From positions 1 through 18,228 of the forward strand of contig PJAB01001009.1 of assembly GCA_002887195.1 (NCBI GenBank): DNA of 18,228 nucleotides, read 5' to 3'. Origin of the DNA: Chrysochromulina parva. Its lineage: Eukaryota > Haptophyta > Prymnesiales > Chrysochromulinaceae. A model generated the notes under the pieces. That model searched no databases. It worked only from the letters and a program-made list of their open reading frames with translations, and had not been told where the DNA came from. The position numbers were made by a program, and so were the translations under genes. Shown here in pieces: positions 8,501 to 15,000 of the stretch; the first letter of the stretch is position 1; each line of letters opens with the position of its first letter.

Positions 8501-10018
8501 CCTCGCCTCCACCTGCGCCCTCGCCTCCGCCTCTGCCTGCGCTCTCAGCTCCGCCCTCGCCCTCGCCTCCGCCTCCGCCCCCGCTCGCGCCGACGCCGCC
8601 TCCGCCTCCGCATGGGCCTTCGCAAGCGCCTCGGCCATCGTCTGCTCGCGCGCCGCCCACTCGGCTGCCCGCTGCTGCTCTACGCGACAGAGCTCGCGAG
8701 ATAGTATCTCGGCACCCCGCCTCTCGGCCGCCGCCGTCGCGGCCGCCGCAGCGGCGGCGGCGGCTGCTGCGAGCTCTGTTGCCCGCGTGCGCCGCAGGCG
8801 ATGATCTCGCCGCGCGAGCAAGCCACGCGCTGCCGCCTGCAGCGCGACCGCCGCCACTTGAGCGCCTACCAACGCCACCTGCTGCCTTTGCGCGCGCAGC
8901 GCTGACGCCCGACGCGCCAGATATCCGAGGTACGCAGCTTGGAAGAGTGTCGCCGCACGCGTGGTGCGCTTCTGCCACAGGAAGCCGCGGAGCCAGCCGC
9001 GCGCACGGTGGCAACGGAAGGCAGCTTGGAGGACCACAGCCGCGCTGTGCTGGCGCACGAGAGAGCACTCCTCGCGACACCACTTGCGCCCAGCGCTGCC
9101 GCGCCACACCGACTGCACTCGCACCGCCGCGCGCTCCCAGCGCCACCTGAGAAGCTCAGTGCGCGCCACGTAGCCTCGCCAGCCGCTCTGCATGCGCATC
9201 GCCGCCGTGTGCTGCTTTCGCTGCCACTCGAGACGCTCAAGACGTTGCTGCTCTTGGTTCCTTTGCCTGATCTCCTCGAGCTCGCGAAGCCTGAGATCAC
9301 GAGCCTTTCGCCCCTCCTCCTCTGCGCGAAGGCGCTGCTCCTTGGCTTGCTGCTCGCGTGCAGCGGCGATTTGCAGCCGCTCCTGCTCCGATTCGACGAT
9401 ACGGCGCTCGCGCTCCGAGCTTACCCACACGCGCGCCCGGTGCGCCCGGACGGCTGCCTGCACACGCACCGCCGCCGCCGTCCGCTGCTGCTGCTGCCGC
9501 AAACGGAGCGCTGCGTCGCGCTGGCGCTGCACGTGGCCGCGTGTGCACGCCTGCACGCGCACCGCCGCCGCGCGCTTCAGCGCGTCCGCCTCCTCTGCCT
9601 CAACGGCAGAGCGCAGCAGCTCCTCGCACAGCGGCGGCATCTGTAGGCCGGACAGCATGGAGGCCATGACCCCCATCAGCTCGGCAACAGTGGTCGGCGC
9701 CGCACAGGGGTCGTATGTACTCTCGGTAGCGGGCAGAGCGGGCAGAGCGGGCAGAGCGGGCAGAGCGGGCAGAGCGGGTGGCGTGGGAGGCGCCGGCTCC
9801 TCCTCGGGCTCCGTCGCCCCTGTCAGGGAGGCATTCATTGCGGCGATTGAGCCGCTCGTGAGCGGCACGTGTGACTGAAGGGCCGCATGCACAGAGAGCT
9901 GCTCGCTCATGGAGCGCCGCGCCGCCGAACGCCGCGCCTTCTCCTTGAGCTGGAGCTCCAGGGTGGCGGTGGCGGCGGCGGTGGTAGCCGCCGTCCCGAC
10001 CGGCGGCCGGAGGAACAT
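2579..10018 (-). CDS. Giant IQ / WW / EF-hand / Sfi1-like repeat protein (about 2479 aa)
   Basis: One uninterrupted frame of 7.4 kb. I start at the ATG at 10018; a GTG two codons upstream is less likely. Order by residue: ALP repeats (about 82-96). About seven IQ or IQ-like motifs (about 147-405; for example VQACTRGHVQR, MQSGWRGYVAR, LQAAARGLLAR), which bind calmodulin or light chains in known proteins. Ala/Glu/Arg coiled coil with a poly-Ala run and an internal 92-residue duplication. Acidic and tandem-repeat blocks. A WW domain (LPPGW at W1184, TWDNPL at W1253) split by about 47 extra residues. EF-hand loops at 1377-1388 (EANGDGVLSRAE, Glu instead of Asp at position 1) and 1427-1438 (DVDDSKSISLDE). 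A long Ala-rich helix (about 1520-1825). Tryptophan repeats (about 1825-2195; LLTWRGY, LLAWRTF, FTAWRAA, LRAWREM) like the centrin-binding repeats of Sfi1. A basic Ser/Thr/Pro tail. A cytoskeletal, basal-body or centrosomal scaffold is the best inference. Unseen in-frame introns cannot be excluded. Confidence 0.75.
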   Translation of the reverse strand: MFLRPPVGTAATTAAATATLELQLKEKARRSAARRSMSEQLSVHAALQSHVPLTSGSIAAMNASLTGATEPEEEPAPPTPPALPALPALPALPALPATESTYDPCAAPTTVAELMGVMASMLSGLQMPPLCEELLRSAVEAEEADALKRAAAVRVQACTRGHVQRQRDAALRLRQQQQRTAAAVRVQAAVRAHRARVWVSSERERRIVESEQERLQIAAAREQQAKEQRLRAEEEGRKARDLRLRELEEIRQRNQEQQRLERLEWQRKQHTAAMRMQSGWRGYVARTELLRWRWERAAVRVQSVWRGSAGRKWCREECSLVRQHSAAVVLQAAFRCHRARGWLRGFLWQKRTTRAATLFQAAYLGYLARRASALRAQRQQVALVGAQVAAVALQAAARGLLARRDHRLRRTRATELAAAAAAAAAAATAAAERRGAEILSRELCRVEQQRAAEWAAREQTMAEALAKAHAEAEAASARAGAEAEARARAELRAQAEAEARAQVEARTKAEAQLVAEVRAREATLATEAQAARNHSLLAAESRLLTELKAGEASRVAMDARAQSWGTLRTSARDGASTEEVETEEDEEDEEADRIAAEKAERLIFEVERFAEERLGVERRHEHLSEQEAAAEAAAAEAAYLEQAASAEAAFLEQAAAAEAAFLEQAAAAEAAFLEQEKEEEEEAARIAAEKADHVIFEVERMAAGRAYVERLAAEEAVAVRLKEERLAAEAADERLARKHEAFACWVAASQAAAARLRRLERLAAEEAAAEKEAAEAADDELLRRLQALRSEDAPGSAIDDEAAGVEEEDEEVEAKDEVEAEDEVEEEDEVEEEEAHEGDEGDEGDEGDEGDEGDEGDEEEQYAFEWQAARLVEEAQRIHVKAELRAAKEAEAAMAERLAAFAALERASASAAATAEGVLASSLSCEGVLASSLSCEGVLASSLSCEGVLASSLSPQPSTSKPRSSSALFSASRWAEDGDEMRMETNRWAEDGDEMRMETNRWAEDGGEMRMETNRWAEDGDEMRMGRQSAGSSEELDEGSAEIAISEELDEGSEGSVEIDEAATEGDADEAATEGDVDEAATEGDADEATALDTALTDTPPPPPPLAPPLEPPPEVPLAVWRRGAAAASGEALTPPTAEDGVAYAMWLGLAGPGAPGTAPMGAEEGAVLRVLLDCLARPLPPGWRALLTDQAEQAILLAVSEGGGFVAGTFSDAPADPDGMLPVSPGISDGMLPVSPTRLAVYFVSAEGQATWDNPLDDVCRRECLRASLELRPQPPMNLQAAFDAVGDEEGEEGEAAEAAAVEVMGPSSSAAAVAPSSAHVSAAQVSSAHVSSAHVSSAHVSSAHVSSVAPSSALAALPPPAPLEHHVAEAFSLIEANGDGVLSRAEVIKACRASERVRTLLGLPMTIRQEDGTRDAFEAVFQRLDVDDSKSISLDEFRQFFEHSWPYAEPRGLVSSPPSTSHSSQQRELEHLDQEVDLEVELELELRLLELRNPQSSQQLAEAEAAEVAEAAEAFAAVEAVEAVEADEAVEAAAEVEAQAAAAAVAAEVEAQAAAEAEAQAAAEAAAEAAAQEAAEEAAMAEEAAAWAAEQVAAEAAAEALAEAAARAAEEAAARAAEEEAARAADEAAARGAEEAAARAAEAARAADEAAARAAEEEAARAAEAARAAEEEAARAAEAEAARAAEQEEAAMAEAAAAWAAEQVAAEAAAEALAEAAARAAEEAAARVEEAARAADEAAARAAEQEAARAEEAARAADEAAARAEQEAARAAEAARAAEEAAARVAEQEAARAAEAARAAEEAAARAAEAAARAVVEEEAALASAHLRVALLTWRGYTRQQRAILVTGRIVFKRYRRGQLVLALMALRRATDAARRNAQRSELAARHAYLLAWRTFRAHVPRPIADGHAHFRRGALRRLRRRFGPTSMVAAASIALLRDRAVRHRLGVALVKLSRRGRQQAQQQAQQQAQQQASMDAAHQRRRSSAIRQWVLRSRDAAAARAERDAHVALVNCRQAWRRWVRAAAARRAQSDLCIRAALHGAWRSRVTTWERWQHRCIQWATGRIADEERLERASLWHAAPFFTAWRAAATWLAHEHALQTSQLTHALRAWREMQHRTEEVARLWDLERLHSRRWGAWFWRALCAWHELAKADSRQQLLASLFEPRLSQRRALRRLFFHARPPLPKRSPLHTTVQSKAVWVPNGAGYASEPTNRVGLSHHAPIGIHLLGTAAHSPLASISGKELLMIEGIRKRAAAAVARTTAAAASSTGATDHDRASERHARASVRTSDHAWATDHVEPTGGGMLFERFRATPPHGRAAPSAAAVSVVPGAADPAAAAAAAVVVGWLPRRGTARYRGGSLASAYSGSLSPEPTAAALSKRAQHERQWHESTSERAATRTERIHHRSWNPYASSPKGGTTPLARPLREQAPVTVLTKTPTTTTSCTTAATPPSRASTPQNKPAASPTPRPRATPLRI
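4095..4139. repeat. 12-bp coding minisatellite (QQAQ)
   Basis: gcctgctgctgc is repeated three times from 4095 and followed by a partial copy. On the minus strand it encodes Gln-Ala-Gln-Gln units inside the Sfi1-like region of the giant protein. Confidence 0.85.
4550..5480. repeat. Long Ala-rich coding low-complexity block with a 336-bp duplication
   Basis: Nearly a kilobase of gccgcc/ctcc/ggcc words encodes Ala/Glu/Arg heptad-like text (AARAAEEEAARAAEAARAAD) on the minus strand. The segment carrying gccatggccg is duplicated at 4935 and 5271, a period of 336 bp (112 codons). The two copies differ by substitutions and small in-frame indels. The encoded structure would be a long single helix or coiled coil. 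Confidence 0.85.
5956..6075. repeat. 15-bp coding minisatellite (SSAHV), eight copies
   Basis: ctgacgaaacatggg runs from 5971 to 6060 as six copies with two variants. It is flanked on both sides by the variant unit ctgacgagggcgcca (5956-5970 and 6061-6075). Minus-strand translation gives SSAHV pentapeptides between the WW domain and the EF-hands. Confidence 0.9.
6310..6366. repeat. 33-bp duplication inside the WW insertion
   Basis: gcatgccatc occurs at 6322 and 6355, 33 bp apart, with flanking gatac-gg words duplicated as well. It encodes DGMLPVSP-GIS-DGMLPVSP in the loop that splits the WW domain. Confidence 0.8.
6754..6834. repeat. 27-bp coding minisatellite (DEAATEGDA), three copies
   Basis: Three head-to-tail copies of a 27-bp unit starting cctcgtccgcatcgccc at 6754, 6781 and 6808. 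The minus strand encodes acidic DEAATEGDA/V nonapeptides. Confidence 0.9.
6944..7111. repeat. 42-bp coding minisatellite (RWAEDGDEMRMETN), four copies
   Basis: catcctcatctc recurs at 6944, 6986, 7028 and 7070 with a 42-bp period and very few differences. The minus strand encodes a 14-residue unit, RWAEDGDEMRMETN, in the acidic part of the giant protein. Confidence 0.92.
7157..7274. repeat. 30-bp coding minisatellite (CEGVLASSLS), four copies
   Basis: aacgaggaagcgagcacccc recurs at 7161, 7191, 7221 and 7251 with a 30-bp period. The minus strand encodes four CEGVLASSLS decapeptides, the first without its Cys being matched at the edge. The regular Cys every ten residues is notable. Confidence 0.92.
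7445..7507. repeat. 9-bp coding minisatellite (EGD), seven copies
   Basis: ctcgtcgcc is repeated seven times without interruption. The minus strand encodes (EGD)7 within a strongly acidic stretch. Confidence 0.93.
7994..8125. repeat. 33-bp coding minisatellite (EAAFLEQAAAA), four copies
   Basis: A 33-bp unit beginning ctgctccagaaaggctgc starts at 7994, 8027, 8060 and 8093; the last copy has gataggc (Phe to Tyr). The minus strand encodes an 11-residue unit whose hydrophobic spacing suits a helix. Confidence 0.92.
9731..9775. repeat. 9-bp coding minisatellite (ALP), five copies
   Basis: gggcagagc is repeated five times. The minus strand encodes five Ala-Leu-Pro units in a Pro/Glu-rich segment before the IQ motifs. 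Confidence 0.93.
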
Positions 10019-10179
10019 CTCCACTCAATTTTTTGGAGCGCTCGCGCTCGCGCGAGGCGCGTCGACGCGAGCGGATACGGCGCGGGTCGGGAACCTCCTC
10101 GAATCTTCACACCGTCCCCCACATGATGTGCGGAATCGAGGTTCCTTCGTTCGGAAAAAAGGCCGGCCATTTTTCGGGA
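10019..10179. promoter_or_regulatory. Divergent intergenic promoter region (giant gene / FKBP)
   Basis: Only about 160 bp separate the ATG of the giant gene from the chosen FKBP ATG (105 bp if the FKBP starts at 10123), so both promoters must lie here or inside coding sequence. It contains a T6 run (10029-10034) and a GC-rich inverted repeat, cgctcgcg at 10039-10046 with cgcgagcg at 10066-10073. No TATA box is visible. Confidence 0.45.
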
Positions 10180-10743
10180 ATGCGCGGCGCTTCACTCATC
10201 GCCGCGGTCCTGCCCTTCGCCGCTGCCACCAACGCCGCGGGCAATACCTTTCTCAACGCGAACAAGGCCAAGGACGGTGTGGTGACGCTCCCTTCGGGGC
10301 TGCAGTACAAGGTGATCACGAACGGCAGCGGCACCGAGCATCCCTTGCCGGGCACGACCTGCGCCTGCCACTATGAGGGCCGCACCGCACAGCAGTATCC
10401 TGCGGGGAAAATTTTCGACTCTTCGTATGCGCGCGGCGCGCCGACCTCCTTTGCTCCCAACCAAGTGATCAAAGGGTGGACGGAGGCCATGCAGCTGATG
10501 GTCGCAGGAGACACGTGGCTGCTCTACATACCGTCCGAACTTGCGTACGGCGATGCGGGCGCGGGTGGCGACATCGCCCCGGGCGACGCGCTTGTCTTCA
10601 AGCTCGAGCTTATCAAGCTCGAGGGCGCGGGAAAGCCTCTCGGCACGGACGAGCTCAAGGCGCGTCGGCGTGCCAAGAAAAAGGCATCCCTGTTTAAGCG
10701 TGTTAAGGCTGACGGCGCTGCCGACCCCAACGAGCTGCGATGA
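10180..10743 (+). CDS. Secretory-pathway FKBP-type peptidyl-prolyl cis-trans isomerase
   Basis: A 187-residue protein. FKBPs catalyse cis-trans isomerisation of Xaa-Pro bonds and help folding. Residues 1-19 look like a signal peptide (MRGASLIAAVLPFAAATNA), which is why I choose this ATG. In-frame ATGs at 10123 and 10126 would add about 19 residues before it. The FKBP domain spans about 37-147. Every FKBP12 pocket residue has a counterpart: Y65 (HYEG), F79-D80, F91, V96-I97 and W100 in VIKGW, Y123 in LAYG, F140. It should therefore be active and FK506-binding by family rules. After the domain comes a very basic tail (LKARRRAKKKASLFKR) ending NELR, which is not a standard KDEL-type signal. Likely location is ER lumen or another secretory or plastid compartment; a bipartite plastid signal cannot be judged. 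No intron is evident. Confidence 0.9.
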   Translation: MRGASLIAAVLPFAAATNAAGNTFLNANKAKDGVVTLPSGLQYKVITNGSGTEHPLPGTTCACHYEGRTAQQYPAGKIFDSSYARGAPTSFAPNQVIKGWTEAMQLMVAGDTWLLYIPSELAYGDAGAGGDIAPGDALVFKLELIKLEGAGKPLGTDELKARRRAKKKASLFKRVKADGAADPNELR

Positions 10744-11020
10744 GCAGTCGCGCAGCTCGACTTGGGGTGCCAGCAGCTCGGCTGGTCCATGCATCAGCCG
10801 ACCAAGCTGCCGAGCGCCACTCTGCACTGATGAGTCGCGGTCGCGGATCGGCGTCGCGATTTCGCGCTAGAGATGTCGTGTGTGCACGAGCCACATGTAT
10901 CCTTCCGTGTCCGGGGAAAAGTCTCCAATTTCATTCTAATATCCCGTTCACAGCTGTCACATTTCTTCGAGTTAACGTTCACACTGCGTGCACGCACTGC
11001 ACACTGCATGCCCTATAAGG
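10744..11020. other. Intergenic between FKBP and PAN-like gene
   Basis: 277 bp between two same-strand genes. It must hold the FKBP 3' UTR and the promoter and leader of the next gene. The right half (about 10910-10980) is AT-richer than the surroundings. A ctataagg word touches the next ATG, too close to act as a TATA box. I see no clear AATAAA signal. Confidence 0.4.
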
Positions 11021-11737
11021 ATGCTCCCCGCACCGCATCCACTCCGACAACAAAGGCCTTTTGTGATCATCGCGTGGCTAGCCACACTCGGCTGCGCCGG
11101 CGCCTCGTTTGCGACCAGGACGGACGCGGCGGCGGCGCTGCCTGCCGGCCTCTCGTGCCATGCTCGCGATGGCCGTGACCTGTCCGGCGACGCGGCATAT
11201 GTCTGGGGTATGAACAATATTGTTGGCTCGGCCGCCGAGTGCTGTGCCTTGTGCGCGGCGCACCAGCAGGCCTGCGGCACAAAGGCGCGGCCGCCGGCCG
11301 AATACGCTCCCGGCAAGCAATGCGGCCGCGGCCGAGGTCGCTGCAACGCGTGGGTCTACTGCGCGGGTTCGAGCACGCCAGGAAGCGAGGACCGCTGCTT
11401 CTCGTACGACATCCACAAGCACCGAAAGGGCGAGTGCTGGCTCAAACATGAGAGCAACATCACGGGCCCGGTCGCTGCCGGGCCCACTCTCCCTCGGGCG
11501 TTTCGCGAGGCGCAGCGGAGCGATTGGCCGTGGGCCGTGTCCGACAAGGTGTGGCCCGGCGACCCGCCCGAGCGGTTGACATGGGTCTCGGGCATCGTCG
11601 CGCCGATCGCGGCGCCCGCGTGGAAGGAGCCCAAGCAGCCGGGCTGGTACCACAGGTTTTGCAAGAAGCAGCCGGGCGGCACGTGTGGGCCGGAGCCGAA
11701 CGATCCTGCTGTGGAACCGGTGAAGGGAAGGAGGTGA
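11021..11737 (+). CDS. Secreted Cys-rich PAN/Apple-like protein
   Basis: A 238-residue protein. The start is the first ATG of the frame; an alternative GTG lies upstream. Residues about 11-30 are a hydrophobic signal sequence (FVIIAWLATLGCAGASFA). Residues about 46-157 have the look of a PAN/Apple-like module: a CCALC cluster (C74, C75, C78), C85, then CNAWVYC (C108, C114), C126, and GECWLKHESNIT (C139), where NIT is a possible N-glycosylation site. PAN/Apple modules bind proteins or sugars outside the cell. The C-terminal third is Trp/Pro-rich (WPWAVSDKVWPG) with a last Cys pair (C214, C222). No catalytic motif is visible. The stop codon lies inside a perfect splice-donor word (AG|GTGAGT at 11734), so the C-terminus may be spliced; see findings. 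The function is unknown beyond likely extracellular binding. Confidence 0.75.
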   Translation: MLPAPHPLRQQRPFVIIAWLATLGCAGASFATRTDAAAALPAGLSCHARDGRDLSGDAAYVWGMNNIVGSAAECCALCAAHQQACGTKARPPAEYAPGKQCGRGRGRCNAWVYCAGSSTPGSEDRCFSYDIHKHRKGECWLKHESNITGPVAAGPTLPRAFREAQRSDWPWAVSDKVWPGDPPERLTWVSGIVAPIAAPAWKEPKQPGWYHRFCKKQPGGTCGPEPNDPAVEPVKGRR

Positions 11738-12018
11738 GTCTCTGTGTGGACGTGGTCTGTCACTCGAGAGAAGCGCGTGAAGTGAACGAGATGGGCCAAG
11801 CGTGCCTGTGCAAGTCTATCGTTGACATTTATTGCAAGCACCGCTTCTCACACGACCACTCTACTGTACCTCACCATACCAGACTGCAGACATCAGAATC
11901 GAATACCGATAGAGTCCGCCTGCGTCAGCGTACAGCGACAGCGACAGTGCGACTGTGCCCCACACCCCCCCCCGCCTTTCGCGAGCCACAACAGTACGGA
12001 ATTTGTGATCCTGTGGTT
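11738..12018. other. Convergent intergenic (PAN-like gene / SBNO)
   Basis: 281 bp shared as 3' UTRs of two convergent genes. It holds a cagcga-type microsatellite near 11925-11950 and a C9-10 run near 11965. No gene or clear polyadenylation signal is seen. Confidence 0.45.
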
Positions 12019-15000
12019 TCAAATCAACATGCTCAGCAGATCCTCAGGAGCGGTGCCGTCGCCTGCCTCAGCAGGTGCAGCGCTCCCAAAGGTTAGCGCC
12101 GTCTCCTCCTCTTCCTCGTCTTCGCTGCTCTCCTCCTCCACCTCCGGAGCCGCAGCCTCGGGGTCATCGAGCCGCGGGCGTGCTTCGGCTCGTGGCCTGG
12201 CGTTGGAGCGACGACGCTCCTCCGCGCGGCTCTTTGCCGCCTGCGCAATATCCTCCGCACGGCCTCCCTCTTGCGACGCAAGGTACTCACGCAAGGCCAC
12301 CACATTCTCCTTGGTCAGAGCCACGCCTATCAGGGGTACCTCGCCCACCGTGCACTTCTTGACCGAGAACGCGAGCTCCCTGCCGCGCGACTCGCGCTGT
12401 AGGGCGGCGACCAGCGGAGTCCAGATCGGGAGGATGGCACCGCAGAGCAGCCAGAGCTCCTGACGGCGCAAAGCTTCCTCTTGCTGGTACACCTCCGTCC
12501 ACGCCTGCTCGGCTTCGGTCGCGTCGCGCACGCACACGTAGCTTTGACGAAGCTTCGCGGCTGGCACGTACTGGGCTTTTGCGCTCGTGTGGAGCGTCGG
12601 ACGCAGCACGCGATGGACGCGATGCCGCCGATCGGTATGCGTGGCGGGCAACTCGACCGCAAGCACAATGCGATTCGAGCGCGCCTGGCGCCAAAAGCCG
12701 GTGGTGCCTCCAAGCTGCGTCGGTTTCGTCAGCGGGTTCGTCAGCGCGCTGTGAAGGTGCTCGCACGCCGACGTCCACGAAAGCCCCGTGTCGACATGCA
12801 TCGCATGGATCAGGGAGGTGGCGGAGGAGGTCGGATCTCGGAAGATAATCTCCGGCTCGCCCGAGATATTCACAGACTCGCCCTCGATGACCGCGACGCT
12901 CGTGTCCGCGTGTCCTTGCGCCAAGGCTGAAACGACCACCCAACGGAAGATGGCACTAAAAAAGGAGAAGAGAGAGTTCTGCGTCGCCACGGGAAGCCCG
13001 AGGAGCCGATTCAGAAACTTGTTGATGTTGTGCCTATCGGCGTCTGTGACTGGAAGCAGCTTCATGCGACGCAGGGCGTCGCCGGCCTCGACCCACGTGA
13101 GCCCGTGCGCATGCGGGGTCTTGGGGCATGCCCCGTACGTGGAGCGCTCCGTCGGGCGTTGGCGGCTCGCTGCGGACTGGGCTTGGATGCGGGGTCGCGC
13201 CCACTCATGCAGCTTCTGGATGTAGACTATCAGGCCTTGAGGCAGGCGCTGGAGGATGCCGGCCTCGATCTTTGCTGCCCTGGCCCTCGCATTCGTCACC
13301 TTGTCCAATGCTGACTTGGTGGCGCCGCCCCCTGCCTGCTGCGACGCCCCATCCGTGGCGCCCACGGCGGCGCTCACGTACTCTTGCGAGACGGCGACGA
13401 CGCACAGTCCGAGGAGCGTAGGCACGCCGTCGCGATGGCACTTGAGGAGGCGCAGCGCGCGTTCCCACAGCTGGTCCCGCTCGGAGTGCTCCGACACCGC
13501 GTCGAGCATGAGCGCTAGCGCGGCGTGCCCGTGGGACGTATCCAGGTTGTGCGAGACGAGGTCTGCGGCCGCTCCATGGCCGCCGCGTCGGTCGCCCCTC
13601 GTCATTGCCCCAAGGGTCTCGAGCTTGCGAGCGACCGACGAAGCGAACCGTTGCTCGCCGCCCACGTCGGTCACAAGGAGCACGTAATGCGGCGCGCACA
13701 CCTGGTTGGAGCGGTGCGTACGCCCGAATTGCTGCAGCATCTTCTCTGCTGACCAGGCCAGCTCGAGAGTGATGTGAAGCCGGCGTTTCGTGTTGGCGAA
13801 CCGAGCGTCCGCATGCAACGAGATGCCGCAGGAGGCTGCCTCCGAGATGATGGCCACCCTTCGCTTGCCCTCGAGGAATGCGGTCTTCTCCTGCAGGTTG
13901 AGTTGCTCATGCGTCACGCCGCGCGGCGCACGTGACTGGACCTCCGTCCGCCCATCGCGTGTCGTGACGATGCGCGTCTTGCGTCCCGTCAGCTCGGCGA
14001 CATCGTCCACGCCAAAGTGCGAGACGAGCAGATCGAGAGCGTTGCCGGGCATCTTGATCTCCTCCAAGCTGCGCATCAGGGCGTCCCGGATCTCCTCCGC
14101 CTGTGAGATTCGCTCGAATCCCTTCACAACTGGCAGGTGCCGCTCGAGCAGATCTCGAGCAATCTCGTGCGGCGTGCTGACCTCCGTCTCGATCTCGCGC
14201 CCCGCCTTCACCTCGCGCTCGATGGCTTCGTTAGCCTTGGCCTCGCCCGTTGAGAGCAGGCCGATCACGACACACTCCCCTCTCGCCAGCGCGGCCTCGG
14301 CCTGCAGCAGTTGGAGCACGAGGCACTCGACGTAGTCCATCGAGGCAATCAGAGGCAATCAGAAGAGGCAATCAGGAGGCAATTGACGACACTCACCTGC
14401 AGCAGTTGGAGTACGAGGCACTCGACGTAGTCCATCGAGGCAATCAGAGGCAATCAGAAGAGGCAATCAGGAGGCAATGGACGACACTCACCTCCTCGAT
14501 GGCGAAGCGGCACTTCAATGAGTTCAGCAGCTGCTTAAAGAACGCTTGGTGCGCCCCCCAAAAGGACTTGCCCGAGCTCTCGCAGCCCGTGAGCTGTATG
14601 CAAACTTCGAAGCCCTTGAGAAGCTCCTCCCACCATCGCGTCGCCTGATCGTACAGCGCTCTCTCGGCAGTCGAGAGCGCACACGTGCGCTTCTCAAACG
14701 AGCACCCCGAGAAGGAGAGCATGCGTGCCACGAACAAGCCGCGGGCTTTCATGTCCATCGCGACCAGCTCCATGGCGCCCACTCCAGCGCGCCCAATCGC
14801 ACTCGCAAACGCCTCGAAGTCGCGAAAGGGCGTGTTCGCGCCCCACAGGCCGAGTCGCGACATGTAGCCGAGATCCTTCACATCCGCCGCGGCGGTGGCG
14901 GAGACATAGAGCACTCGAGCGTGCGGCAGCCGACGTTGCAGCTCGAGCACGGCGTCGGCTGTCTTCGACCCTTTACCACGACCATCCGACGACGGCTGCA

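Noticed and set aside
10740..10743. C-terminal NELR of the FKBP as an ER-retrieval signal
   Set aside because: Retrieval signals of the KDEL/HDEL type end in Leu; this ends in Arg.
11013..11020. ctataagg as a TATA box for the PAN-like gene
   Set aside because: It touches the start codon, leaving no room for a leader. The same word occurs by duplication in the satellite.
14302..14491. Frameshift or pseudogene in SBNO, because the gene falls into two open frames
   Set aside because: Consensus GT...AG borders in phase 0 restore the exact family length, so it is an intron.
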